A model generated the notes under the pieces. It was not told where the DNA came from. It saw only the letters and a program-made list of their open reading frames with translations, and ran no database searches. DNA of 64,000 nucleotides, taken from assembly GCA_963825625.1 (NCBI GenBank), contig CAWGUF010000023.1, positions 62,001 to 126,000 of the forward strand. Reading direction: 5' to 3'. The DNA is from CAMDPA01 sp963825625. Its GTDB lineage: Bacteria > Pseudomonadota > Alphaproteobacteria > Rhizobiales > Hyphomicrobiaceae. The position numbers were made by a program, and so were the translations under genes. Within the stretch, counting starts at the first letter, position 1. Every line of letters starts with the position of its first letter. Positions 47,607 to 56,755 of this stretch are shown here, piece by piece.

Positions 47607-48707
47607 CTATTTCCGCCTGCTGTCAGCAGACTTGATGTAGTCGGCGACAAACTGCCTGAGCTGCGGCGTTGTCGTCAGCCGTTCGCGCACGCGCTCGGTG
47701 GTGTCCGTCTTCGCCACGAACTCTGGAACGTAGTCGAACGACTTGATCGCTTCGGCAGCAAACTCCTTGTCGACAATCAACTTGTTGATCGCCTCGCGCA
47801 TGGCGTCGACCGCTGCCTTGGGCGTACCTGGCGGGAACACCGCGATCCTGAAGTACTCTCCGGTCAAAAGGCGGACCGCGAGATAGGTCTCCCATAGTCT
47901 GCCCTTTGGCTCCTCGCCCTTGATCTCCTTGTAGAGCTCATGGAAGCCCTTTATCGGCAGACCATCGACCTGTTTGGACCGTGACAGGGTTTTGCCGTCC
48001 CAGTTGGGGTCATAGAATACGCCGATGGCCTGCCCCGGCACCACCAACTGGCGAACGACCGCGGTCCGATACGAGGGCGGCGATTTGGAATAGTAGTTGA
48101 TCTCGCCGCGCTGCATCGCCAACCGCGCTCCATTGGAGCCGCGATGACCGGTGACGTACTGGTATTTGAGCCCCAGCATATCGAGCGAGAGGCGTAGCAG
48201 AATGTCCTTGGAGCTTTCCGCCGACAAGCCACCCGAGACGAGATTCAGCGCCTTGCCGAGATCGGCCGGCACCTTGATGCCGGGCTTCACATCCGTCCGC
48301 ATGTAATACACCGAGGTGCTGGGCTGGTAGGCGACGAACTCGAACATCTTGAGATCCGTTTTGCCCGGCTTGAGATCGATGGCGATATTCCAGGCCGTCC
48401 CCGTGAATACGCCGAGCATGGTGCCGTCCTTCGGCCCGATCTCAGCCAGATAGCGCGCGCCGATCATGCCTCCGGCGCCGCCCTTGTTCTGAACGATCAC
48501 CGTCGGCTTGCCCGCGATGTGCTTGGCGATGTGCTTGGCGAAAAAACGCCCCTCGATGTCGGCGGGTCCGCCCGGGGCATAATTGATGAGTATCGTCAGC
48601 CGCTTGCCGGCATAGTAGTCGGCCGCCTGGCTATGATCCGGCGCGCCCAGCCCCGCGATCACGAAAGCTGTGCCAGCCAGCGCGGCCCGCGCTGTGGTTC
48701 CGATCAT
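47607..48707 (-). CDS. Bug/TctC-type solute-binding protein
   Basis: A 366-residue exported binding protein with a signal peptide to about residue 28 (SQAAD). The mature part begins YYAGKRLTILINYAPGGPADIEGR, then HIAGKPTVIVQNKGGAGGMIG, IGPKDGTMLGVFTG, and LAMQRGEINYYS. It is longer and more divergent than the pair at 8.5-10.9 kb, so it is a separate acquisition or old paralog. It binds a small carboxylic or amide ligand for a TTT-type permease; the TctA-like protein of this window (59.4 kb) is a possible but unproven partner. The next gene (XdhC) is on the same strand but ends 110 bp ahead of the start codon. Confidence 0.9.
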   Translation of the reverse strand: MIGTTARAALAGTAFVIAGLGAPDHSQAADYYAGKRLTILINYAPGGPADIEGRFFAKHIAKHIAGKPTVIVQNKGGAGGMIGARYLAEIGPKDGTMLGVFTGTAWNIAIDLKPGKTDLKMFEFVAYQPSTSVYYMRTDVKPGIKVPADLGKALNLVSGGLSAESSKDILLRLSLDMLGLKYQYVTGHRGSNGARLAMQRGEINYYSKSPPSYRTAVVRQLVVPGQAIGVFYDPNWDGKTLSRSKQVDGLPIKGFHELYKEIKGEEPKGRLWETYLAVRLLTGEYFRIAVFPPGTPKAAVDAMREAINKLIVDKEFAAEAIKSFDYVPEFVAKTDTTERVRERLTTTPQLRQFVADYIKSADSRRK

Positions 48708-48818
48708 GGCGTTTCCCCTTTGCTTCGTGGTGCTCGGTTGACAAGGCCCGAGATGCCCAAGGAAACACCTTAGTTGAAATGCTGTTTCATTGCCACTGGC
48801 GCAGAAGGCGAACGCGTC

Positions 48819-49865
48819 TCAGGCCTTGGCCGCCTTCGGTGCGCGGACCGCCTTGACGATCTCCGCCATGACCGACAGCGCAATCTCGGCCGGCGACTGG
48901 GCATGGATGTCGATGCCGATGGGAGCCTTGATGCGGGCCAGCTCCTGCTCGCTGAAACCGGCCTCCTGCAGCCGCTCCCGCCGCTTTGCGTGGTTGCGCG
49001 AGGAGCCCAGCGCGCCGACGTACAGCGCGTCCGACCGCAGCGCCACCTTGAGCGCTTCGTCATCGATGTGCTGGACGTGCGCCAGCACGGCGACAGCGGT
49101 GTAGGGGTCGAGGCCCAGCTGCGGGATCGCATCCTGCGGCCATTCCGGCATCACCTTGACGCCAGGGAAGCGATCGTCGGTGGCAAACGCCGTGCGCGGA
49201 TCGATCACCACGATCTCGTAGCCGGTGACCCGTGCGATCTGGGCCAGCAACTGGGTGATGTGCGTTGCACCAATGGCCAGGATGCGCGCCGGCGGCACGA
49301 TGGCGTGGGTGAATACCTCTCCGTCCGGCCCGGTCTCCAGCGTGCTCTTGCCGGTCCAGAACCGGGCAGCGACATCATCGGGAAGCCCTGCATCGGTGCG
49401 CTGGAACACCTGACGCGCGCCGTCCTCCAGCCGCGTGCGCAGGACCAGCCCCTTGCGGCCGATACGGGCATCGACCGCCTTGTCGAGCAGGTCGATACCA
49501 CCTTTGTCCTTGTCCAGCCGCTCGACGAAGACCTTGATGCGGCCGCCACACGGCAACCCGACGCTCCAGGCCGTCTCGTCCGCGATGCCGAACTCGAGCG
49601 TGCTCGGCTTGTTCTTTGCCGTATCGAGCAGCTCCTCGGCCTCGGTCAGGACTTCGCCCTCGATGCAACCGCCGGATACGGAGCCCTCGAACTGACCATT
49701 GGTGGCGATCGCCATCTGTCCACCGACCGGGACCGGAGCCGAGCCCCAGGTGTCGACAACCGTCGCGAGAGCAACCTTGCCGTCCCGCGCCAGCCAATCG
49801 CGGGCGGAGGCAAGAATATCGTGTGTTGCGGTGGCTGGCTCGTTAGCGTCGGACTTGGCTTGCAT
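48819..49865 (-). CDS. XdhC family protein
   Basis: A 348-residue member of the XdhC/CoxI family, which binds molybdenum cofactor and helps load or sulfurate it for xanthine or CO dehydrogenase-type enzymes. The N-terminal part has LATVVDTWGSAPVPVGGQMAI and SVSGGCIEGEVLTEA (the SGGCxEG site). The C-terminal Rossmann-like domain has ILAIGATHITQLLAQIA, DPRTAFATDDRFPG and VGALGSSRNHAKRRERL. No molybdenum hydroxylase gene is nearby, so its client is elsewhere. The start MQAKSDANEPATATH (49865) is chosen because the upstream extension to 49970 is Arg/Ser-rich and unlike the family. Confidence 0.92.
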   Translation of the reverse strand: MQAKSDANEPATATHDILASARDWLARDGKVALATVVDTWGSAPVPVGGQMAIATNGQFEGSVSGGCIEGEVLTEAEELLDTAKNKPSTLEFGIADETAWSVGLPCGGRIKVFVERLDKDKGGIDLLDKAVDARIGRKGLVLRTRLEDGARQVFQRTDAGLPDDVAARFWTGKSTLETGPDGEVFTHAIVPPARILAIGATHITQLLAQIARVTGYEIVVIDPRTAFATDDRFPGVKVMPEWPQDAIPQLGLDPYTAVAVLAHVQHIDDEALKVALRSDALYVGALGSSRNHAKRRERLQEAGFSEQELARIKAPIGIDIHAQSPAEIALSVMAEIVKAVRAPKAAKA

Positions 49866-50263
49866 GACGGTCCTCGCGGCGCGGGATAGCATGAGAGATG
49901 GTCGCTCGCCGGAGCTTTGGCTACGACTGGGGCTGCGACTGGCGATACGCACGAGCCAGAGCCGAGCCATGATGCCCGGCTGACCGCACGCAGGGAACGG
50001 TTTTCATTATAGCACGTCCCTGCCGCCCTGCAGCAAGCAGAGGCTGCGCGCCGTCTACAACTGTTGCAACGTGGACGAACGGAGCCCGCAAATCCCAGGC
50101 GGCAGCGAAATCTCGATGTGGACTACGCCACTTTTCGCATGTTAATCAGTAGGCCAGGGGGTAGGGTGCCGTGTGGGCACCACGGTTTCGGGCGAGGGTC
50201 TGTGGGTAACAGCGGCCCAATCGATCCAATCCGCCAGAATCCGCCAACCAAAAGGAGTCTCCC
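49866..50263. promoter_or_regulatory. Divergent intergenic region, XdhC versus DUF2853
   Basis: About 400 bp with no gene. A short dyad, GTGCC/GGGCAC, is at about 50168-50182. AAAAGGAGTCTCCC directly precedes the ATG at 50264 and is a strong ribosome site. Promoters for both genes must lie here, but no confident -35/-10 pair could be picked. Confidence 0.4.
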
Positions 50264-50590
50264 ATGTCAGTCGACTACGTAGCCGAAGTGAAGCGCTATG
50301 CCGCGAACGCGGACGAGAAGGCCGTCGCCGGCATCGTCAAGCACCTGGGTATCGCGCTCAAGAACCCCAATGGGGATTCCGCACTGGTTTCCTGCTCGTC
50401 CAAGGATGAGCTGGCGCGCGTTCGCGATAGCTGGTTGAAGAAAAAACTGGCTCTCAGCGACGACGACAAGGCACTCGATGCTGCCATAAACGACGTCTGC
50501 GAAAAGATGAAAGCCGATAACCGCAAGCAGCGTGTGACGTTCTATTATCTGCTGGCCGAGAAGTACGGAAAGCTTTCGGCGCTCGCCTGA
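50264..50590 (+). CDS. DUF2853 family protein
   Basis: A 108-residue soluble, mostly helical protein: MSVDYVAEVKRYAANADEKAVAGIVKHLGIAL, LVSCSSKDELARVRDSWLKKKL, and KADNRKQRVTFYYLLAEKYGKL. This is the DUF2853 pattern, a small helical-bundle family whose members are widespread in alphaproteobacteria and have no assigned activity. AAAAGGAG six bases ahead of the ATG suggests strong translation. It is a single gene, followed by a small dyad (GGCGGTAGGC with GCCCGCC) and the sulfatase gene 145 bp on. Confidence 0.92.
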   Translation: MSVDYVAEVKRYAANADEKAVAGIVKHLGIALKNPNGDSALVSCSSKDELARVRDSWLKKKLALSDDDKALDAAINDVCEKMKADNRKQRVTFYYLLAEKYGKLSALA

Positions 50591-50735
50591 GGCGATATGC
50601 AAAGCACAAGGCGGTAGGCTATTGCCCGCCTGATCGTGACATGATTGGCTGGCCGCCGTAGTTCGGCCGGCCAATTTGTGTTTTTGGGGTGCGGCCGAAC
50701 GCACGAGCTTGACGCCAACCAGCGGGATCAATCAG

Positions 50736-52382
50736 ATGACAGGGCGCGCCAAGAACATCCTCTTCATCATGTGCGATCAGCTACGCTTCGACTATCTGTC
50801 GTGCGCCGGCCACCCTCACCTCGAGACACCCGCTATCGACCGCCTCGCGGACCGGGGCGTGCGCTTTACCCGTGCCTATGTTCAAAGCCCGGTGTGCGGC
50901 GCCTCGCGCATGTCGACCTATACAGGGCGCTACGTGCACTCCCATGGCGCGGCCTGGAATGGCTTTCCGTTGAAAGTGGGCGAATGGACGATGGGCGACT
51001 ATCTGCGCCCACTCGGCCTCAGGACGGCACTGGTAGGCAAGACCCACATGAAGGCCGACAAGGAGGGCATGGAGCGGCTCGGCATCGATCCGGACTCGAT
51101 CATCGGCGTGCACCTGTCACAGTGCGGCTTCGAGCCCTACGATCGCGACGACGGACTGCACACGGTGGGGCCTGACGGGCGCTATGACCCGGTGCGTCCG
51201 CGCTACGAGGCATGGCTCAACGCCAAAGGCTACGCGGGCGACAACCCTTGGCACGACTGGGCCAATTCGGCCGAGGGCGACGGCAACCGTCTTGCGTCCG
51301 GCTGGGCGATGCGCAATGCGCGAAAGCCAGCACGGGTGAAGGAAGAAGATTCCGAGACCCCGTATATGACCGGCCGCGCCATCGACTTCATGACCGAGGC
51401 CGGCGATCAGCCTTGGTGTCTGCACCTGTCCTACATCAAGCCACACTGGCCCTATATCGCGCCGCCGCCCTACAACGCCATGTACGGGCCCGAGCACGTG
51501 CTGCCGCCAGTGCGCTCCGAGGCCGAGCGGATTGATCCGCACCCCGTGCATGAGGGCTTCATGACCCGCCCGTTCGGCAAGGCGATGCCGCGCGACGAGG
51601 TGCGCAACGAGGTGATCCCCACCTACATGGGCCTCATCAAGCAGGTCGACGACCAGCTCGGCCGGCTGTTCGCTTTCATGGCCGAGCGCGGGCTGATGGA
51701 CAACACGATGATCGTGTTCACCTCCGATCACGGCGACTACCTGGGCGACCACTGGATGGGCGACAAGGACATGTTCCACGAGTGCTCGGTGAAGGTGCCG
51801 CTCATTGTGGTCGACCCTTCGCCCGAGGCCGATGCCGCACGCGGCACCACATGCGACGAGTTGGTGGAAGCCATCGACCTGCTGCCAACGTTCATTGAGC
51901 GCATCGGCGGCAACGTGGCGGAGCATGCGCACCGGCTGGAGGGCCGCTCGCTGATGCCGTTCCTGCGTGGCGAGCAGCCGGAATCCTGGCGCCAGCATGC
52001 CATCAGCGAGTACGACTATTCGGTGTCGCCGGCCGCCGTAAAGCTCGGCAAGGAGCCCGGTGAAGCGCGGCTGTTCATGGTGGCCGACAAGCGCTGGAAA
52101 TACGTGCGGGCACAGGGCTACCGCCCGATGCTGTTCGACATGCAGAACGATCCCAACGAGTTCTCCGACCTCGGCGCGGACCCGGCCTACGCCGACAAGC
52201 GGCACGAGCTCGATGGTGTGCTCACCGAATGGGCGCTGCGTCTGTCGCAGCGCACCGCGCTGTCCAATTCCGGCGTGAAGGCCATGCGCGGACGCTCACT
52301 CAGACGCGGTATCCTGGGAGGCGTGTGGGACGAGACCGATATCCCCGCCGAGCTGTGGAGCGGCTATTTCAAGGACAGCTGA
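50736..52382 (+). CDS. Sulfatase-like hydrolase (alkaline phosphatase superfamily)
   Basis: A 548-residue enzyme without a signal peptide. The metal-binding start is NILFIMCDQLRFDYLSC. The active-site motif SPVCGASRMSTYTGRY places Cys54 and Arg58 in the CxxSR position, where Cys is converted to formylglycine in sulfatases and phosphonate monoester hydrolases. GKTHMKAD, SYIKPHWPY and FTSDHGDYLGDHWMGDKD supply further metal and substrate residues. The long form (over 500 residues) and cytoplasmic location fit the phosphonate monoester hydrolase/choline-sulfatase-like groups better than secreted arylsulfatases; the ester class cannot be decided. A formylglycine-generating enzyme is not in the window. 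Confidence 0.88.
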   Translation: MTGRAKNILFIMCDQLRFDYLSCAGHPHLETPAIDRLADRGVRFTRAYVQSPVCGASRMSTYTGRYVHSHGAAWNGFPLKVGEWTMGDYLRPLGLRTALVGKTHMKADKEGMERLGIDPDSIIGVHLSQCGFEPYDRDDGLHTVGPDGRYDPVRPRYEAWLNAKGYAGDNPWHDWANSAEGDGNRLASGWAMRNARKPARVKEEDSETPYMTGRAIDFMTEAGDQPWCLHLSYIKPHWPYIAPPPYNAMYGPEHVLPPVRSEAERIDPHPVHEGFMTRPFGKAMPRDEVRNEVIPTYMGLIKQVDDQLGRLFAFMAERGLMDNTMIVFTSDHGDYLGDHWMGDKDMFHECSVKVPLIVVDPSPEADAARGTTCDELVEAIDLLPTFIERIGGNVAEHAHRLEGRSLMPFLRGEQPESWRQHAISEYDYSVSPAAVKLGKEPGEARLFMVADKRWKYVRAQGYRPMLFDMQNDPNEFSDLGADPAYADKRHELDGVLTEWALRLSQRTALSNSGVKAMRGRSLRRGILGGVWDETDIPAELWSGYFKDS

Positions 52383-52723
52383 GGCGACACCTGCCGTTCG
52401 TCTGCGTGCGCAAAGGCGCGGGCAATCAAGTGCGACGCAGCGCTGACGCTGGCCCAAGGAACGATCTGCGCGCCACAGAGCGCCAACCCCATCACGGTTG
52501 CGAACGAGTGGGACAGGGGCGAGGTGGACAGCTCTGCACGGGGCTGCGTTTTCCAACGGCGACGGGTAGACATCCGCAGAGCCCTGGGCCATGCTGCCTG
52601 GGTATGCACATTGCGGGGCAGGCGCACCGATCCGTGGCTCCGCCATGGGGCGTAGTGTGGTTCGCCGCTGCCAAATGAAGAAGCGCATCGGCGCGACTGA
52701 ATAACGAAAAGGGAGGATGTCCC
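52383..52723. other. Gene-free stretch upstream of the TAXI protein
   Basis: About 340 bp without a supported gene. Frames on the minus strand are Arg/Pro/Ala-rich translations of GC-rich DNA. AAAAGGGAGGATGTCCC at 52708-52723 is the ribosome site of the next gene. A promoter for the TAXI/TRAP unit is expected here. Confidence 0.4.
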
Positions 52724-53740
52724 ATGACCAAAGCACGTGGTCTGGCAGCGGCAGCTGTTGCCGCGGCACCAGTATTGGTAATTCTGGCGATGCCAGCGGC
52801 CGCGCAGGACGCGGTGCGCATAGGCACCTCGAGCGTCGGCTCCAACTTCTACCGGCTCGCTGTCGGCATGGGCGAGGTGGTCAACAAGAAGGCCGGCATA
52901 AACACCACCGTGCAGGCGGTTGGCGGCTCCGCTGCAACTGTACGCGGCATCGCCGCCGATCGCATCGAGTTCGGCATGGCCAATGCCTTCGCCTCGGTAA
53001 CCGCGTTCGAAGGCACACACAGCTTCCAGAAAGGCGGCAAGCTCGATATCCGGCTGGCGCTGCAGGGCGGCTACAATCATCGCGGCATCGTCGTGCGCAA
53101 GGGCTCTGGCATCAAGACGCTGAAGGACTTCGAGGGCCGCACGTTCATCGGCCTTCGGAAGCCGCTTCCCGAGCTCGAGCTGATCACCAACGCGGTGTTC
53201 AAGGCCAACGGAGTCGACATCTCCAAGGTGAAGATCGTCGGCACCACGAACACCGGGCAGGTGATCAAGAACCTGACCGTAGGCAGCGTCGACGGCGCTC
53301 TGATGCCGTATGGCCCGAAAGCCGGCAACATGCAGAAGGCGCTCTCCGACGGCGTCTTCACCTTCATCGATTTCCCGATGGAAAAGGCCAAGGCAGCGCT
53401 CAAGGACCTACCCAAATTCATCACGACCGATGTTCAGGAGACGAACTGGTTCGAGGGATTGACCAAGGCCACGCCGGTTTTCGCGATGCCATCGACGTTC
53501 GTTACCGGTCCCAAGGTGCCGGACGAGACAGTCTACAAAGTGGTCAAGGCTATTCTGGAGAACACCGCGCTGTTCAAAACCTTCCATCACCAGGCGGTGG
53601 ACTGGACGCTGGAAAACTCGCTGCGCAACTTCCAGCAGCCGTTCCACAACGGCGCCATCCGCTACTTCAAGGAGAAGGGCGCCTGGAAGCCGGAGCACGA
53701 GAAGCACCAGCAGGCTCTGCTCGCGGCAGTGAAGAAGTAG
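52724..53740 (+). CDS. TAXI family TRAP transporter solute-binding subunit
   Basis: 338 residues with a signal peptide (residues 1-27, ending PAAAQ). The mature part begins VRIGTSSVGSNFYRLAVGMGEVVN and GINTTVQAVGGSAATVRGIAADRIEFGMANAF, the typical first half of TAXI proteins. LITNAVFKANGVDISKVKI and SVDGALMPYGPK follow. TAXI proteins are the periplasmic receptors of TRAP uptake systems that have a fused membrane subunit, which is the next gene. Ligands of characterised members include glutamate and other dicarboxylates; here it is unknown. AAAAGGGAGGATGTCCC precedes the ATG. Confidence 0.93.
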   Translation: MTKARGLAAAAVAAAPVLVILAMPAAAQDAVRIGTSSVGSNFYRLAVGMGEVVNKKAGINTTVQAVGGSAATVRGIAADRIEFGMANAFASVTAFEGTHSFQKGGKLDIRLALQGGYNHRGIVVRKGSGIKTLKDFEGRTFIGLRKPLPELELITNAVFKANGVDISKVKIVGTTNTGQVIKNLTVGSVDGALMPYGPKAGNMQKALSDGVFTFIDFPMEKAKAALKDLPKFITTDVQETNWFEGLTKATPVFAMPSTFVTGPKVPDETVYKVVKAILENTALFKTFHHQAVDWTLENSLRNFQQPFHNGAIRYFKEKGAWKPEHEKHQQALLAAVKK

Positions 53741-53766
53741 GTCGAAAAAGTTTGGGGCACCGTGCC

Positions 53767-53794
53767 GGGGGGCAGATCCTTAGATCTGCCCCCC
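53767..53794 (+). terminator. Strong hairpin between TAXI and TRAP permease genes
   Basis: GGGGGGCAGATC (53767-53778) and GATCTGCCCCCC (53783-53794) form a perfect 12-bp stem with loop CTTA, then TTT. It stands 26 bp after the TAXI stop and 22 bp before the permease start. It would reduce permease expression relative to the binding protein, a common need in such systems. Confidence 0.65.
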
Positions 53795-53816
53795 TTTCGG
53801 GCTCATCGGAGCAATT

Positions 53817-55745
53817 ATGTCCGGTTCGCGCATTCTGACCGCATTTACTGCGCTCATTGCGGTCTACCATCTCATTGGTGTCGCGCAGCTGCCGGCCTAT
53901 TTCGGTATCTTCATACCCAACAACGTCCATCTCGCGATCTCGCTGCTGTCGGCCTTGATCCTGGTATTCCTCCTCCTGCCGGCATTCGGCAAGGCACACG
54001 GCGAGGACACCGAGGCTGGTGATCGGTTCCGGCGGGTGCCCTGGTACGACTGGCTGTTCATCGTCTCGTCGATCGTCGGCGCCGGCTTCGTGATCTTCTT
54101 CCAGGAAGCGTTTACCGAATACGGTGAATACGGCTTTCTCGATACAGGCGGCATCGTGCTGGCCCTGGCGCTGGCGATCCCGACGCTGGAGGCCGTGCGC
54201 CGAACGACCGGGATCGCACTGCCAATCATCATCCTGACCATCGTCGCCATGACGGTTTTTCAGCAGTACCTGCCAGGGCTGCTCTATGGCCGCGGCTTCC
54301 CGGTCGGCAATCTGCTCTATTCATCCTACATCGGTGATGCCGGCATCTTCGGGCTGCCGCTCGGGATTGCGGCAAATATCGTCATCGTATTCCTGATATT
54401 CGGCGCACTGATGGAAAAGGCCGGCGCCAGCCGCTGGTTCATGGACATGGCGCTGGCACTCACGGGCCGCTCGCGCGGGGGGCCGGCGAAGGCAGCCGTG
54501 GTGGCGAGCGCCATGTTCGGATCGATCTCCGGCTCTCCGTCGGGCAACTCGGCCACGACGGGCGTATTCACCATCCCGATGATGAAAAGGGTCGGCTATA
54601 CCCCGGCATTCGCCGCTGCGGTGGAGGCGGTCGCCTCGACCGGAGGAATGATACTACCGCCAGTGATGGGCGCCATCGCCTTCATCATGGCGGAATGGAT
54701 CAACACGACGTACTCAGCCATCGTCGTGGCCGCCGCGGTGCCGGCGATGCTCTACTTCCTCATCGTGTACGTGTCGGTCGACCTGCAGGCGAAGAAACAG
54801 GGGATCAAGGCGCTGGCTGCTGAGGACCTGCCGGATTTCTGGCCCTCTTTCGTGCGCGGCTGGTACTATCTCTTGCCGATTGCGGTGCTGATCTACTTCC
54901 TGATCTTCCTGAACTTCCCGCCGGGCATCGCAGGGATCTACACCTGTCTTGCGGTTTTGGTCGTTAGCTTCTTCGGTAAGCGCGAGCACTGGCTGACGCC
55001 TGGGAGGCTGGTGCAGGCCTTCGACGAGGGCGTGCGCCGATGGATCACCGTCGCCTCGATCACGGCGGCCGTCGGCATCATGATCGGCGCACTGGAATTG
55101 TCCGGGGTCGGCATCAAGGTGTCGCGATTCATCGTCGATCTGGCGGGCGGCGACCTCTTGCTGACGCTGCTGCTCGTCGGCTTCGTAAGCCTCATCGTCG
55201 GCATGGGCCTGGATGCCACACCGGCCTACATTACGCTTGCCACGCTGATGGCGCCGGCACTCGTGCAACTGGGCGTGCCCGAGATTGCCGCCCACCTGTT
55301 CGTCGTCTATTGGGGCCTGGCTTCGTTCTTCACGCCACCAACATGCATCGCGGTGTTCGTGACATCGAGTATTGCGAACTCCAAGGTCTGGCCTACGGGC
55401 TGGGAAGCGGTGCGGCTGGGAATTGCCGCATTCCTCGTGCCGTTCGCGTTCGTTTTCAACCCGGGCCTACTGCTCGAAGGTGACATCATCCATATCGTGC
55501 GCGCGACCGGCACGGCACTGATCGGCTCGGTGCTGGTTGCCGCGGGCGTGCGTGGCTATCTCACGGACCATCTCAACGTGCTGCAGCGACTGCTGGTATT
55601 CGCTGCGGGGCTGTTGTTCATCGCGCCAGGCAATGAGCTGCCCTTGATCGGTCTGGCCGTTACACTGGTTGCAGTGGGGCCGCAGTGGCTGCGCGGCCGC
55701 ATGCGGGCCAAGAAAGCCGGTGCGCACCCGGATGGTTCAGCTTGA
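53817..55745 (+). CDS. TRAP transporter 4TM/12TM fusion permease
   Basis: A 642-residue membrane protein that joins the small (DctQ-like) and large (DctM-like) TRAP subunits. The first about 150 residues give the short subunit. From about 180 on come DctM-like regions: VFLIFGALMEKAGASRWFMDMALALTGRSRGGPAKAAVVASAMFG, SGNSATTGVFTIPMMKRVGYTPAFAAAVEAVASTGGMILPPVMGA, and later SLIVGMGLDATPAYITLA. The two similar halves with GS(G/S)xSGNS- and GMGLDATPAY-type motifs are the substrate and sodium sites of the elevator domain. Transport uses a sodium gradient. It is the partner of the preceding TAXI protein. Confidence 0.93.
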   Translation: MSGSRILTAFTALIAVYHLIGVAQLPAYFGIFIPNNVHLAISLLSALILVFLLLPAFGKAHGEDTEAGDRFRRVPWYDWLFIVSSIVGAGFVIFFQEAFTEYGEYGFLDTGGIVLALALAIPTLEAVRRTTGIALPIIILTIVAMTVFQQYLPGLLYGRGFPVGNLLYSSYIGDAGIFGLPLGIAANIVIVFLIFGALMEKAGASRWFMDMALALTGRSRGGPAKAAVVASAMFGSISGSPSGNSATTGVFTIPMMKRVGYTPAFAAAVEAVASTGGMILPPVMGAIAFIMAEWINTTYSAIVVAAAVPAMLYFLIVYVSVDLQAKKQGIKALAAEDLPDFWPSFVRGWYYLLPIAVLIYFLIFLNFPPGIAGIYTCLAVLVVSFFGKREHWLTPGRLVQAFDEGVRRWITVASITAAVGIMIGALELSGVGIKVSRFIVDLAGGDLLLTLLLVGFVSLIVGMGLDATPAYITLATLMAPALVQLGVPEIAAHLFVVYWGLASFFTPPTCIAVFVTSSIANSKVWPTGWEAVRLGIAAFLVPFAFVFNPGLLLEGDIIHIVRATGTALIGSVLVAAGVRGYLTDHLNVLQRLLVFAAGLLFIAPGNELPLIGLAVTLVAVGPQWLRGRMRAKKAGAHPDGSA

Positions 55746-55754
55746 TGGCCTGGC

Positions 55755-56459
55755 TCAGTTAACGAGACGGACGCCCGCGGGAAGCAGGTCCTGCACGTGC
55801 TTGCCAGATGGTGACTTGGACGACAGACTGGCGCGCAACTCCTGGCTGAAGGTGCCGTTATAGACCGAACGGCATTGGGGCACATGCTCGCCGACACCCA
55901 GCCTTGCAAGATGCTCGCACACCTCCTGCACGCGGTCGATCAGCGATGAAATCTGGCTCTCGGAGAGGCGGGGCGCGCCGTTACCATCCGGAGCAGCCGA
56001 GCTCGGGGTTGGCTGTCGGCCAGCGGGCTTGACGGCGCGTTTCGCCTTGATCGCGGCCGCAGAGACTTTCACCTCGGAATCCTTGTGTCCAACAATCGAC
56101 AGGAACGGCGTCTGAAAGCGGGTAGTGGCCTCGACACTGACCTTGCCATGCAACTGGTCGACAGTGATATCGAGCTCCACGCCGTTGCCTGCGGCGCTCG
56201 ATGCGGAAAAGAACCCGACGATCGTATTCCTGGTCTTGGTCTTGTCGTTCGAGCGCGACAACTCCTGCGCACCGGCCAGGACCGCTCCATCCAGCGACTT
56301 CTGCATCGTCGACTTGAACGAGGTCATACGGCCATAGTCGAGCGAGGCACCGACGATGAAGATCACGGGCACCAGCAACAACGCAAATACCACGGCGGTA
56401 GCGCCTGACTGATCGGCAGCGAATTCGCGCCCATTGGCCAAGTCTATTGAAACAGCCAT
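55755..56459 (-). CDS. TadG-like pilus assembly protein (Flp pilus minor component)
   Basis: A 234-residue protein with a short cytoplasmic part, one membrane helix (GATAVVFALLLVPVIFIVGASLDYGRM, about residues 21-40) and a periplasmic domain. The start region ADQSGATAVVFALLLVPVIF and the following DYGRMTSFKSTMQKSLDGAVLAGAQEL are the TadG/TadE-like N-terminus (pfam TadE/PilP type; Ala/Ser-rich). It is a stand-alone gene: no TadA/B/C or Flp pilin nearby. The middle carries a Pro/Ser/Ala-rich linker, and the end holds two Cys (EVCEHL and VPQCRSV). GGTGGGG precedes the start at 56459. Stand-alone TadG-like proteins are common in Hyphomicrobiales. Confidence 0.8.
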   Translation of the reverse strand: MAVSIDLANGREFAADQSGATAVVFALLLVPVIFIVGASLDYGRMTSFKSTMQKSLDGAVLAGAQELSRSNDKTKTRNTIVGFFSASSAAGNGVELDITVDQLHGKVSVEATTRFQTPFLSIVGHKDSEVKVSAAAIKAKRAVKPAGRQPTPSSAAPDGNGAPRLSESQISSLIDRVQEVCEHLARLGVGEHVPQCRSVYNGTFSQELRASLSSKSPSGKHVQDLLPAGVRLVN

Positions 56460-56755
56460 CGCATCCCCACCAGAGTGTCCCGTCACGCCAGGGGCGATAT
56501 TAGCCGCAAAAGGCAAATATTCCGCAGTCAGCTGATGTTGCAATTGTCCCGGTCACATTAACCGGAGGGCAGTACTTGCAGCCACACCGAACTCGCCACG
56601 CCTGCAGCAGGCCACGGGCGCACCGAAATGTGCCTGAAAAATTCGAACCGCGCGGTCAGCCGCCCGGACATCTCTGGCGACGGCATGTCTGTGCACCGAC
56701 AGGGCCGGCCTCGCACTGCGAACCCGGCCCCATTCTTCAAGTCGGCACCGGCAAC
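56460..56755. other. Gene-free stretch between TPP enzyme and TadG-like gene
   Basis: About 295 bp holding the TadG-like promoter on the minus strand and the end of the ThDP-enzyme unit. A run of AT-rich bases (GCAAAAGGCAAATATTCC) at about 56508-56522 fits a promoter. Nothing looks protein-coding. Confidence 0.4.
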
